Shown: positions 46,307-55,133 of the stretch, in pieces
Layout: every line of letters begins with the position of its first letter
Numbering within the stretch: the first letter of the stretch is position 1
NCBI GenBank assembly: GCA_904830895.1
Contig: LR882960.1
Span: forward strand, 1-64,000
Length of the DNA: 64,000 nucleotides
From: Planktothrix rubescens CCAP 1459/22
GTDB lineage: Bacteria > Cyanobacteriota > Cyanobacteriia > Cyanobacteriales > Microcoleaceae
Reading direction: 5' to 3'
Translations under genes and position numbers: made by a program
The notes under the pieces: generated by a model
What the model was told of the DNA's origin: nothing
The model's input: only the letters and a program-made list of their open reading frames with translations
Databases searched by the model: none

Positions 46307-46375
46307 CTTATTATCAGAACTCCTGTAGTCTGACTAAAATTGTGGATAGGTAAGATAATTGGGGTTATAATATTT

Positions 46376-46396
46376 TTATTCGCAATTCACGAATAA
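46376..46396. promoter_or_regulatory. Dyad upstream of the wHTH/nucleotidyltransferase pair
   Basis: TTATTCG (46376-46382) and CGAATAA (46390-46396) form a dyad directly after a TATAAT box at 46366-46371 and 18 bases before the start codon. The position suits autorepression by the wHTH product. Confidence 0.45.
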
Positions 46397-46413
46397 AGAA
46401 TATAACTGAGTAA

Positions 46414-46944
46414 ATGCTCATGAAATATGCTCAAAAACCTCAAGATATGGTAATTTTGTTAAAGGTTCACTGTTTAGGTTCGGAGTGGACTTATGATGAT
46501 TTGGCAAAAAGTTTGAATGCCAGTTCTTCGGTGGTACATGATGCTTTAAGGCGTTGTCAGCAGTGCCATTTATATAACAGCAAAAAAAGGAAGGTTTTAA
46601 AAGGGGCTGTGGAGGAGTTTTTGATTCATGGTTTAAAATACGTTTTTCCGGCTTATCCTGGGGCGTTGGTGCGGGGTGTACCCACAGCCCATTCTGCTGA
46701 ACCGTTGAAGGGGTTATTAATGATTGATGATCTAAATCCATTAGTATGGCCTTCAGCAACAGGAAAGGTAAAGGGTCAGGAAATTACGCCTTTGTATGGG
46801 TCTGTACCGGAGGTGGTAGGGGCGGATTCTTTATTTTATGAGTTATTGTGTTTGGTGGATAGTTTACGGGTGGGTAAGGTGCGAGAACAGGAATTAGCCG
46901 CAGTAGAGTTAAAAAAGAGGCTGTATGACTCATCCTCAGATTAG
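46414..46944 (+). CDS. Winged-helix protein, antitoxin-like partner of a nucleotidyltransferase
   Basis: A 176-residue protein with an N-terminal winged helix-turn-helix (WTYDDLAKSLNASSSVVHDA at about residues 26-45). A middle segment FPAYPGALVRGVPTAHSAEP and a C-terminal helical region follow. Its reading frame overlaps the start of the nucleotidyltransferase gene by 20 bases, and the pair looks like an AbiE-type or related two-gene toxin-antitoxin unit in which the DNA-binding protein comes first and represses the operon. The DNA-binding call is good; the antitoxin role is inferred from the neighbour. Confidence 0.65.
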   Translation: MLMKYAQKPQDMVILLKVHCLGSEWTYDDLAKSLNASSSVVHDALRRCQQCHLYNSKKRKVLKGAVEEFLIHGLKYVFPAYPGALVRGVPTAHSAEPLKGLLMIDDLNPLVWPSATGKVKGQEITPLYGSVPEVVGADSLFYELLCLVDSLRVGKVREQELAAVELKKRLYDSSSD

Positions 46945-47187
46945 GAATTTGGAAAGGGTGGCGACGGTTTTGGCGGCTGTACCAGAGCGTTTTGTGTTTA
47001 CGGGGGGCGCTACGATTTGTCTTTATGTGGATGAGATTTTACAGGATGAATTGCGTCCTACTTTAGATGTAGATTGTGTGGTAGAAATATTTTCGAGGTC
47101 TGAGTATTATACTTTAATGGAACGCTTGCGAGAAGTTGGTTTAGAGGAATGTACAGAACCAAATGCTCCGTTATGTCGGTGGCAATA

Positions 47188-48374
47188 AGCTGTTATGCAT
47201 TTAAACTGTGATTATAGCATTACCTTTGTTTTTAAGTTTACGTCCCCATTTAATAGATAACTGTCCCTCATTTAAAAGCTGATGCAATAAACACTCTAGC
47301 TCATCAACTGATTTAAAGAGTCGATTAGCAATATATTCTTTAGCTGAATGCCAGACCAATTCAATTAAATTATAATCTGGACTATATTCTGGAAGAAATT
47401 CTAAATAGATATTAGGCATTTCTGCTTTAATTTTTTCTAGGTATTCTTCTTTTTTGTGAAAACTTGCATTATCAAGAATAATGACAATCTTTGCTCCTTT
47501 TTCTACAAATTCTTCTGCTTGATTTCCCGCTAATACCCACTCATGAATTAGCTCTTGATAAAAACTTTTTAACACTTGATAAAAATTATTTGCATTCCCT
47601 TTATCCAGAAATTCTACAAATCTTTTTTTGTCCGAGTACCTCAATCCTCCCATAACATTAACTTTTCCTTTCCTTCTGTCTCCTCTAATCTTTCTTCTCT
47701 TTCCTTTTTCACACCAGTTCTTTCTTTTTATTACTCTTAAATTAAATCCACTTTCATCCCAAAACCATACCTGTAATTGTTCTGGACTTTCTTTTGTTAT
47801 TTTTAAATATTCTTCTATTTTATTTTTAAATAATTTCCTTTTTTCTGGATCTCTTTTCTCTTCCAAGCTATACTTTGCCCACAAGTAAACATACTTTTTT
47901 TTCTTTAATATCCTTCTCACTTGTGAACCACTTAATTTTATTTCTGTGATTTGTTCTAAATAAGTTGCCAATCTTTCTCCTGTCCATCTCCCAAATTCAT
48001 ATCCTAATTCTTCCGGTTCTTTTTCTACAGTTTCTAATAATATCTCTATATATTTATCTGTGGCTTTTCTATTATTTCCTTTCATTCTTTCATCTTTCAG
48101 GCTTTCTAACTTGTCCGGATCTCCATGTACACACCAATAACATACTTTATTTATTGAACATCCCAAAAAATTGGCAATTTCACTTTGTTTTTTACCATCA
48201 TTTAGCAATAGTAGAATCAAGATTCTTTCTCTGATTTGTCCATTTTCTTCCTCTTTCAATCTTTTCTGTAGTTTCTCTACTTGCTTTTCATTTAAGTGAT
48301 TTTTAGCAGGCATCTTTTTATTGATTTTTCTAAACTTAGTTTTTCATTATACCCTATTTAGATGCTGAACAGCT
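47188..48374 (-). mobile_element. IS630-A copy 4, inserted in the nucleotidyltransferase gene
   Basis: The same 1187-bp element, TA duplications at 47186-47187 and 48375-48376. Excision restores the interrupted frame. Confidence 0.95.
47201..48313 (-). CDS. IS630-family transposase (copy 4)
   Basis: 370 residues, the same protein as the other copies and full length. Confidence 0.95.
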   Translation of the reverse strand: MPAKNHLNEKQVEKLQKRLKEEENGQIRERILILLLLNDGKKQSEIANFLGCSINKVCYWCVHGDPDKLESLKDERMKGNNRKATDKYIEILLETVEKEPEELGYEFGRWTGERLATYLEQITEIKLSGSQVRRILKKKKYVYLWAKYSLEEKRDPEKRKLFKNKIEEYLKITKESPEQLQVWFWDESGFNLRVIKRKNWCEKGKRRKIRGDRRKGKVNVMGGLRYSDKKRFVEFLDKGNANNFYQVLKSFYQELIHEWVLAGNQAEEFVEKGAKIVIILDNASFHKKEEYLEKIKAEMPNIYLEFLPEYSPDYNLIELVWHSAKEYIANRLFKSVDELECLLHQLLNEGQLSIKWGRKLKNKGNAIITV

Positions 48375-48794
48375 TATCAGGATTTAATCATAGATATTAT
48401 GCCTTGTGAACCTGGGGTTTTAGGGTTTAGTAATCGTTGGTATGGTGAGGGGATTAAGAATGCGATCGCCTATAATTTACCCAGTGGGCAAGTCATTGAT
48501 ATTTTTTCTCCGGTTTATTTATTGGCCAGTAAAGTCGAGGCTTTTTTAGGGCGGGGTAAGGATTTACGCTTGTCTAAGGATGTGGAAGATATTGTAATTT
48601 TGTTAGATGGTTGTGAGGTTTTGGAGGCGGAGTTTAATCGGACTAGGGGAGAGGTTAAGGATTTTCTAGGGTCTTGGTTTCGGGAAAATAGGGAGAATTT
48701 ACAGGAAGCGGTGTTAAGTTTTTTACCCACTTCTAGTGTAGACCGGGAAGATTTGGTGATTGATTTAATTGAACGTTTTGGTCAGGTTATTTAA

Positions 48795-49181
48795 GGATAC
48801 AATGTCTTTTTTACTACAGGGCGAAAATAGAAGGTTCGTGTCATCAGGTAGTGAATCAACTCATTATGTTCCAACGTTTTGATTAGAACAACTGTTCTGC
48901 ACAGCCACCCCCGGCAAGCATTCTTAGATATTTAGTTTAATTTCTTGGATATATTTGGTTATTTTGTTGACTGACAGAAGAAGAATATCAAGAAAATCTG
49001 AAGAATTACGTCAATCGCACCAAACGGGATTAAAGTCTTCTGTAAGTGTTGTAATTTAAGTATCAGGATAGATTGAAGTTTGGGCTGATGAGAATTAGGG
49101 GAGAACTTAGGTTTGCCCAATGTCCTCAGAAACCCTAATCCGACTAAAAGTTCAACAATTCTGGAGCCAGAACCGGGAGTT
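48795..49181. other. Gene-free stretch before the cmr operon
   Basis: About 390 bases without a convincing gene. A short GAAGGTTCGTGTCATCAGGT block near 48829-48848 matches the reverse complement of an intergenic block near 7110-7130. The cmr promoter should be here, but I see no strong consensus. Confidence 0.4.
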
Positions 49182-50783
49182 ATGGATTGTTACATTGCTG
49201 TTACATTTGCCCCAGTTCAGGGATTTATCGAAAAATCTCGAAAACTGCGAGACCTTTATGGTGCATCATTAATCCTTTCCTATCTAACTTATAGATTAGT
49301 GAAAGAAGCTGAAAAAAGCTGTCAAGTTTTGTCGCCCGGTTTGATTAATATTCCAAAAGGAATGCCTAATCGAATCTTGTTAAGAGGAGAGTTTAGTGAA
49401 CAACAAGCTAGGGATGCACTACTAACAGCATGGAAACAGATTTTGAAACAATGCCGAAGTTGGGTTGAAAATCACTTACCTCAATATACTTATGATTGGG
49501 AAGAACAATGGCAACATTGGGGAAATTATAGCTGGGAAATTTTTCGAGGTGAAGGTAAAAGACCAAAAACTGCGATGGAAGATTTGGAGGAACAAAAACT
49601 GTCTCGGAACTGGATTGCTTTAAACTGGGTTGGTGAAAGCTCTAGTTTAACAGGAACCGATGCGATCGCTCACCCTGGATTAGGTTGTAAAATCCTAGAC
49701 CCTAGAAAAGCATTATCTGCTCCTGAACGCCAAGCTATAAAACAATTCTATACAGATTTATCCTTAGCTTTGGAAACTCATCCAGAAACCCAAGAAGAAG
49801 AAGATTTAGAAGAAGAAATCTCGCTGACTGCTGAAGTTTCAGACCCAGAAGTACAACCCGAAGGCAAATTTCTGTCTGATTCAGAGCGCCTAAGTATTCC
49901 TGAATTAGTAAAGCGATTAGTCACTCGCAGTGATATTAGCCAATCGTTAGAAATGCCATTTTTAGGAAGAAGTTTTAAGGATATTGTTCGCCGTCCTGAA
50001 GATAGCAACCCAAATTCAGATGGACAGTGGACAGGTTGGTTTATGGGAGATGGGGATAAGGTTGGAGATAGACTTAAAGAAATTGCTGAGGAAGAAGGTG
50101 ATCAAGGACTTCAAGAATTTAGTAAAGCAATGCGGAAATGGGGAAAAAACTTTACAAGAGAGTTTGCTAAAAAGAAATTGGGGCGAATTGTTTATGCAGG
50201 AGGAGATGATTTTTTAGGTGTTATTTATAGCCGTAACCCAAAACAACCAATTCCTCGTCAAACTGTTCTTGATTGGTTAATGGAACTTCCTCAAGAATGG
50301 GCTAAACATGAACAAGCAATTACGCTTAGTTTAGGGTTTGTTTGGGCGGCTTCTGGTGTTCCCCAACGGGATATTTTACAACATTGTCGCGAAGCTCAAG
50401 AACGCTCTAAAAATTTAGGACGCGATCGCGTTACTATCCGAATCGTTTTTAATAGTGGCCAATATGTGCAATGGACTTGTCCTTGGCACTATTTAAGAAT
50501 TTTACAACAATATCAAGATCGAGAAAAAGGGCAAAATTGGAGCCATGTTTATCAGGATTTCGCTTATCTCCGATCTCGCCATGTTATTGATTTAAGTTTA
50601 ACTGAAGAGCAAGAAGATTTAATTGATGAAAGAATTGCCCTGGCTTTAGTTAAAATCTATTTTCAGAGCGAAGATGAATATTTATCTTTGGAACGAGAGA
50701 AAATAGTTGGTAAAGATTCATCCTTAGAACTGATCTTCTGGATTAATAACTTAATTGAGGTGGGATGGCAACTGTGTTCCTAA
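49182..50783 (+). CDS. cmr2: Type III-B CRISPR Cas10/Cmr2
   Basis: A protein of 533 residues from the ATG at 49182 (a TTG at 49113 would add 23). It begins with the typical Cmr2 strand CYIAVTFAPVQGFIEKSRKL. The Palm polymerase motif YAGGDDF (GGDD at about 340-343) is intact, so cyclic oligoadenylate synthesis is likely. An upstream MGDGDKVGDRL motif is present. I see no N-terminal HD nuclease domain, so DNA cutting by this subunit is not expected. It is the first gene of a six-gene rightward operon, followed 57 bp later by cmr3. Shorter than full-length Cas10 proteins, as in III-B variants of cyanobacteria. Confidence 0.9.
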   Translation: MDCYIAVTFAPVQGFIEKSRKLRDLYGASLILSYLTYRLVKEAEKSCQVLSPGLINIPKGMPNRILLRGEFSEQQARDALLTAWKQILKQCRSWVENHLPQYTYDWEEQWQHWGNYSWEIFRGEGKRPKTAMEDLEEQKLSRNWIALNWVGESSSLTGTDAIAHPGLGCKILDPRKALSAPERQAIKQFYTDLSLALETHPETQEEEDLEEEISLTAEVSDPEVQPEGKFLSDSERLSIPELVKRLVTRSDISQSLEMPFLGRSFKDIVRRPEDSNPNSDGQWTGWFMGDGDKVGDRLKEIAEEEGDQGLQEFSKAMRKWGKNFTREFAKKKLGRIVYAGGDDFLGVIYSRNPKQPIPRQTVLDWLMELPQEWAKHEQAITLSLGFVWAASGVPQRDILQHCREAQERSKNLGRDRVTIRIVFNSGQYVQWTCPWHYLRILQQYQDREKGQNWSHVYQDFAYLRSRHVIDLSLTEEQEDLIDERIALALVKIYFQSEDEYLSLEREKIVGKDSSLELIFWINNLIEVGWQLCS

Positions 50784-50839
50784 ATCAAATAGTTTTATAG
50801 ATAGATAATTAATTAAACTTTTGCGTTCAGGTACTTAGG

Positions 50840-51892
50840 ATGACTCAAGAAAAAAAATGCCCTCGATTTCAATATCTGATTACAGTTACGCCTTTAGGAT
50901 TAATGTATGGAAGCGCAGGCGGTTTTCTTTCTCCTGAAAATTTAGTGGGACTTTCTCGTTCTAAATTTCCTCCCGAAGCTGCTACTTTATCAGGGCTTAT
51001 CTTTAGTTCTAGCCGAGAAAAAAATCAAACCAAAAGTGCATTAAAAAAAACAGAGATTCAAAAACAACTTCGGGATAATTTGTATGTAGCTGGGCCGTTT
51101 TGGGCGAAAATAGATGCTCCTGAATTTTTTTATGTCCCGATTCCTTGGACAAAAATTATTTCTGATGACGGTTGTGATGAATGGTTTATTAAAGACCAGA
51201 AATGGCATCGACAAAACCCTGATCTTGAACCCGAATATCAATGGCAAACAATTAATAGTTGGAATCATCCCCCTGATCTGATTTTAGAAAATGAAAATGC
51301 AGCTAAACCGCCTTGGAAATTTATTCCCATGCTGCACCCAGATTTAGAAACAAATCAACGTCACGTTAAAGATGAAGATGGTTTGTTTCTCGAATATGCC
51401 GTTCAAATGCCAGATGACACTTGCATTGTTTATCTATCCACTGAATTTTTAGAATCAGGATGGTATCGTTTTGGAGGAGAAAACCATGTTGTAGAAATTA
51501 ACTCTATTGAAATACCAGAAAATGATGAATTTTTTCAGCCTTTTCGAGATTCAATTCAAAAAGCATTTGCTTTAATCACTCCGGCGGTTTGGGGATCTAC
51601 TCGTTTTTCCTACCGTTATCCGCAATCAAATTTTCCAATTTCTAAAATGCTTACCGATAAACCTATTCCCTATCGTTATCGAACTGGAGATGGAAAAGGA
51701 ACAGGTCAGGGACGGTTAGGGAGAGGACGCTATGCTGTGCCTCCAGGGAGTGTTTATGTCTTAGATAAACCTCTCAATCAAACTTGGCGGGACTGGGACG
51801 AAAGTTGGTTTCCCCAAGAAGGTTATAGTCTTCGCCGTGTTGGGTGCGGTTTAAGTTTACCATTAAAAATTCAAGGAGTAACGGATGTATAA
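50840..51892 (+). CDS. cmr3: Type III-B CRISPR protein Cmr3
   Basis: A 350-residue RAMP protein. Near the N terminus it has the Cmr3 signature PLGLMYGSAGGFLSPENLVG and then PPEAATLSG. The C terminus has the glycine-rich loop GKGTGQGRLGRGRYAVPPGS. Cmr3 binds the 5' tag end of the crRNA next to Cmr2 in the effector complex. It overlaps cmr4 by eight bases, so translation is coupled. Confidence 0.88.
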   Translation: MTQEKKCPRFQYLITVTPLGLMYGSAGGFLSPENLVGLSRSKFPPEAATLSGLIFSSSREKNQTKSALKKTEIQKQLRDNLYVAGPFWAKIDAPEFFYVPIPWTKIISDDGCDEWFIKDQKWHRQNPDLEPEYQWQTINSWNHPPDLILENENAAKPPWKFIPMLHPDLETNQRHVKDEDGLFLEYAVQMPDDTCIVYLSTEFLESGWYRFGGENHVVEINSIEIPENDEFFQPFRDSIQKAFALITPAVWGSTRFSYRYPQSNFPISKMLTDKPIPYRYRTGDGKGTGQGRLGRGRYAVPPGSVYVLDKPLNQTWRDWDESWFPQEGYSLRRVGCGLSLPLKIQGVTDV

Positions 51893-52760
51893 CAAAGCTC
51901 TTGGCATTATTAAAACTTTAGCTCCTCTCCATGTGGGTGCAACCGCAGGGGAAGAAAGCGGAAATCTGAATCTAATTTTTCGAGATCAATTTACGCAAAC
52001 GGGGATTATTCCAGGGAGTTCAATTCGGGGTCGCTTACGCAGTGAAATGAGAGCTAATTCTAACGTTAACGAAAATTACTGGTATGGCAATAAAGCAGAT
52101 TCTGAACTATCAGATAAAACCAGTGAATCTTTTGTTAAAATAGAATATGCTTCGATTGTCTGGCTTCCGGTATTTTGCCCAGGACAACCGATGGTTTGGG
52201 TTAGTAGTCCTCGTCTGTTAAAACGCTATCAACGGATAGCAGGTGAGTTCATTAAAACTGAAGATGGAACGCTGCTAAAAGATTTGGATATTCCCCAGGA
52301 ATATACGCGATCGCAAACCTTAAAACCGCTATCTATTAATCAGGAAGAAAAATTATTTTTTAACTTTGGTTTTTTAACCATTAAAGACTCAAAAGATTTA
52401 TCACCTTGGTTTCCCTTTGGAGACGAATTACCCGCCGTTGTTGTCTCCGATAACGAAATTGGGATGATTCATGATATGGCTCTGTATCGCCAAACTCGCG
52501 TATCCTTAGAAGAACAAGAAAAGCGGGCTAAAAAAGGTCAATTTTTTAATACTGAAGCTTTGCCAGAAGATACAGTTTTAGCCTTTCCCATTGCTTTAAG
52601 AAATGATCCAAACGGAGGAAAATGGCAACCTTTTAATGGAGAAAATAGTGCGGAAATTTATCTCGGAGGTTTAGAATCTATTGGTTTTGGTCATTGTTTA
52701 GTTAATATTCACGGATTAGATTATCCAACTGATAATCAAACCAATGACGTTAATCAATAG
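51885..52760 (+). CDS. cmr4: Type III-B CRISPR backbone protein Cmr4
   Basis: A 291-residue RAMP protein with THE Cmr4 layout: APLHVGA, then TGIIPGSSIRGRLRSEM, and a C-terminal glycine-rich YLGGLESIGFGHC. Cmr4 forms the repeated backbone and normally cuts target RNA with an Asp in the loop before the PGSS motif. Here that loop reads GNLNLIFRDQF. By hand alignment the position of the catalytic Asp is Leu28, flanked by Asn27 and Asn29, so RNA cutting may be lost. Asp34 is nearby but out of register. Confidence 0.85.
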   Translation: MYNKALGIIKTLAPLHVGATAGEESGNLNLIFRDQFTQTGIIPGSSIRGRLRSEMRANSNVNENYWYGNKADSELSDKTSESFVKIEYASIVWLPVFCPGQPMVWVSSPRLLKRYQRIAGEFIKTEDGTLLKDLDIPQEYTRSQTLKPLSINQEEKLFFNFGFLTIKDSKDLSPWFPFGDELPAVVVSDNEIGMIHDMALYRQTRVSLEEQEKRAKKGQFFNTEALPEDTVLAFPIALRNDPNGGKWQPFNGENSAEIYLGGLESIGFGHCLVNIHGLDYPTDNQTNDVNQ

Positions 52761-52803
52761 AGATGAAAATTTTTTTGTTTACCTGAATTTAGGAGCATAG
52801 ACG

Positions 52804-53223
52804 ATGGCATTTACCTCTTTAAAAGTTGACCAAGTAGCCCATGATTTAGTTCTCAAATGTTGTCACGAATATCCTAAAGGGATTAAAGAATCTTATAAGA
52901 TGCGAATGACAGTTGCTTATGGCTTAGAACGATTTTGGGGAGAACAATTTCGTTTGAAAGGAGATAAAGCTCGATACTGGCTAGAAACTTGGACAAAGTT
53001 AGTTGAAATTATGGGTGATGCTGGAATTGAAATTCCTAATGATGATGTGAGTAGTGGCGAACCAGCCGCTATTCGAGATCTGGCGCAACGACTTTGGACA
53101 TTTCCCCAGGAACAACGCAAAGTTGCATTAGCTATATTAATCCAACTTTGTGACAGTTTGGTGTGGTGGACACAACGTTATAAAAACTTAATTCCAGAGG
53201 AGCAAAACGATGATGATAACTAG
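52804..53223 (+). CDS. cmr5: Type III-B CRISPR small subunit Cmr5
   Basis: A 139-residue, all-helical protein in the Cmr5 position. It has a basic/aromatic pattern (MRMTVAYGLERFWGEQFR) and a C-terminal helix with VWWTQRY. The small subunit lines the crRNA-target duplex. It starts 43 bp after cmr4, and its last 14 bases overlap the next gene. Confidence 0.75.
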   Translation: MAFTSLKVDQVAHDLVLKCCHEYPKGIKESYKMRMTVAYGLERFWGEQFRLKGDKARYWLETWTKLVEIMGDAGIEIPNDDVSSGEPAAIRDLAQRLWTFPQEQRKVALAILIQLCDSLVWWTQRYKNLIPEEQNDDDN

Positions 53224-54940
53224 AGAATGCGATTACGTTCCTTTAATGTTTCAAGCTCAGATTGAGGGACGATGCCAAATTCAGTTTATTAAAGATGAAC
53301 CTCGCCAACAAGCAGAAGACTGGGTGGATGAATGGTTAAAAGGAACCGTCAAAAAAACTCCTCAGTTTGGTGCTGATGTCGAAACAAAACCCTATAAAAT
53401 TCCTTGGCGTTGGGTGTCTAATAGTGGACAGGATGAAGACATTATTCGACCTGTGATTGCCGCTAAAGGTTATCCCTATTATCCTGGTTCTAGTATGAAA
53501 GGAACCTTCCGACGAGCTTGTACCCCTGAAGAAGCACAACATTATTGTGGGGGAAAAGAAGGGAAAAAAACTCGTCCAGGGATTCTTCGGTTTCATGGGG
53601 GATATCCTAAGAATGAAACTTGGAAAAAAACACCCCTGGTTGATTTAATCCATCCTCAAGAAGATTGGCAAATCAAAAATTCTAATTCCCATCGTGCATT
53701 AATTCAGATTTCGATGCTAGGAACTACATTAGTCTTTGGGATTTCTAGTTCTAAAAAACTCTCTGATGAGGAATGGGAAAAAATTTGGCTAATTTGGCAT
53801 CGTGCTATAGAAAAAGGCATTGGTTTACGAACCAGTGCAGGTTATGGACAACCTCAACATCATGGTAAATCTCCGCTATTAAGAGTTAAACTGAAGGGTC
53901 AAGGTTTAGCATCTCGTTTAATTTATAAATCTGGTGATTTTGCTGACCAAGGAGAATTTAGACCCAATCTATTCAAAGCGGCTTTACGAGGTCATACTCA
54001 GCGTTTGTTTGCAGGCGTTACGGACGAGGCAACCACGCAAGCTTTAACTCAAGAATTGTGGGGAGGAATTGCAGATCAGAAGAAATCCATTGGATCAGAT
54101 CAGAAAAAATCCATTGTGGGTTTACTTGGAACTGCTTTTTCTTATCAATTTGATAAGCTAATTTTAGATCAATATCCTTACAAGGATTCAAAGTTACCAC
54201 TTTTTGAACTAACAGCAGGAAACCTTGATTTATTAGGGATGCGTTCTTTACCTGATGAAGAAACTACTCGGGAGTTAAAAAAATTAATCACTCAATTGAT
54301 TAAGTTTTCTATGCTTTTAGGCGGGTTTGGTAAATCTTGGCGACGAGTTGATCATCGGTTAGTATTCCCTAAATATGTTAACAATTGTGCTAATAATATT
54401 CATGTTAATCCTATGATTGGATGCCATTGGGAATTTTCGGAAGGTTCAGAAAAATATTATGTTTCCGTGGGTGAACTGACAGATATTACAATATTTTTAG
54501 AGAAACTCAGAACTAACCTGCAAACATGGGTACGCTCTAAGAAAAAGCAAGTGAGTAATCCTAATACCTTTGTTTCTTGGCGAGAAACATGGCATCCTGA
54601 TAATGTACAGGTTTGGGGACGAATCGCTAATAATAAGTTTGATAGTAAAGCGGTAGGGTGGTTTCATAGCAATTATTCAGGAGTTCAAAGGATTAAAAAG
54701 ACTTTGCTAACGGGACAGTTAAATCAAATTGGGAGAATCTGGCATCGAATGTATCCTCGCTATATTAAAGTTAGTGAGAACACCTTGCAGCCAACAAGAG
54801 AATATATTGAACTATTAACGATTTTCCCCAATATTCCTGATGAGGATGAACGTCAAAAAGAGGGTGAACGTCAAAAAGCAAAAGATTTTCTAACGTTCCT
54901 AGACACAAAAACTTCCTTTAGTTTACTTTATCCAGGGTAA
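53210..54940 (+). CDS. Fused RAMP protein Cmr6-Cmr1
   Basis: A 576-residue fusion of two RAMP domains. The first (about residues 1-225) has YPYYPGSSMKGTFRR and GIGLRTSAGYGQPQ, as in Cmr6. The second (from about 235) has FRPNLFKAALRGHTQRLF and later LLGGFGKSWRRVDHR, as in Cmr1. Fusing the end-cap subunits Cmr6 and Cmr1 is seen in cyanobacterial III-B variants; the assignment of halves is by motif only. Residues around 300-315 hold a duplicated KKSIGSDQKKSI. The first codon may be 53210 or 53213 (two ATGs in a row). Confidence 0.8.
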   Translation: MMITRECDYVPLMFQAQIEGRCQIQFIKDEPRQQAEDWVDEWLKGTVKKTPQFGADVETKPYKIPWRWVSNSGQDEDIIRPVIAAKGYPYYPGSSMKGTFRRACTPEEAQHYCGGKEGKKTRPGILRFHGGYPKNETWKKTPLVDLIHPQEDWQIKNSNSHRALIQISMLGTTLVFGISSSKKLSDEEWEKIWLIWHRAIEKGIGLRTSAGYGQPQHHGKSPLLRVKLKGQGLASRLIYKSGDFADQGEFRPNLFKAALRGHTQRLFAGVTDEATTQALTQELWGGIADQKKSIGSDQKKSIVGLLGTAFSYQFDKLILDQYPYKDSKLPLFELTAGNLDLLGMRSLPDEETTRELKKLITQLIKFSMLLGGFGKSWRRVDHRLVFPKYVNNCANNIHVNPMIGCHWEFSEGSEKYYVSVGELTDITIFLEKLRTNLQTWVRSKKKQVSNPNTFVSWRETWHPDNVQVWGRIANNKFDSKAVGWFHSNYSGVQRIKKTLLTGQLNQIGRIWHRMYPRYIKVSENTLQPTREYIELLTIFPNIPDEDERQKEGERQKAKDFLTFLDTKTSFSLLYPG

Positions 54941-55133
54941 CTGGGTAGAATGGGATAGAAGCTTTACTGTCAATCGCACGAAATACATTAATGCTTCTAT
55001 CCCTAATTGTTAAAATAAAGTCAGAAACCGAGTTTCTAGCAATAGTCTTTCGATTGAAACTCAAACTTTTGTCTAAAAACCGGATTTCTGGGGTGTAATT
55101 TGTGTTAAAAAGTTTTAATAATGGGAGATTTAT

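Larger units (their letters stand above)
46925..48794 (+). pseudogene. AbiEii-type nucleotidyltransferase, split by IS630-A
   Basis: The first part (46925-47187) reads FVFTGGATICLYVDE and LRPTLDVDCVVE, the GG plus D-x-D metal site of MNT/AbiEii nucleotidyltransferases. The second part (48377-48794) reads SNRWYGEGIKNAI, PVYLLASKVEAFLGRGKD and SKDVEDIVILLDG, the rest of the same family. Deleting the IS and one TA joins CAA-TAT-CAG in frame, giving a 226-residue protein. Fragments now end at 47188 and may restart at an ATG at 48399. Members of this family act as toxins that modify tRNA or GTP-linked targets; the present fragments should be inactive. Confidence 0.85.
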
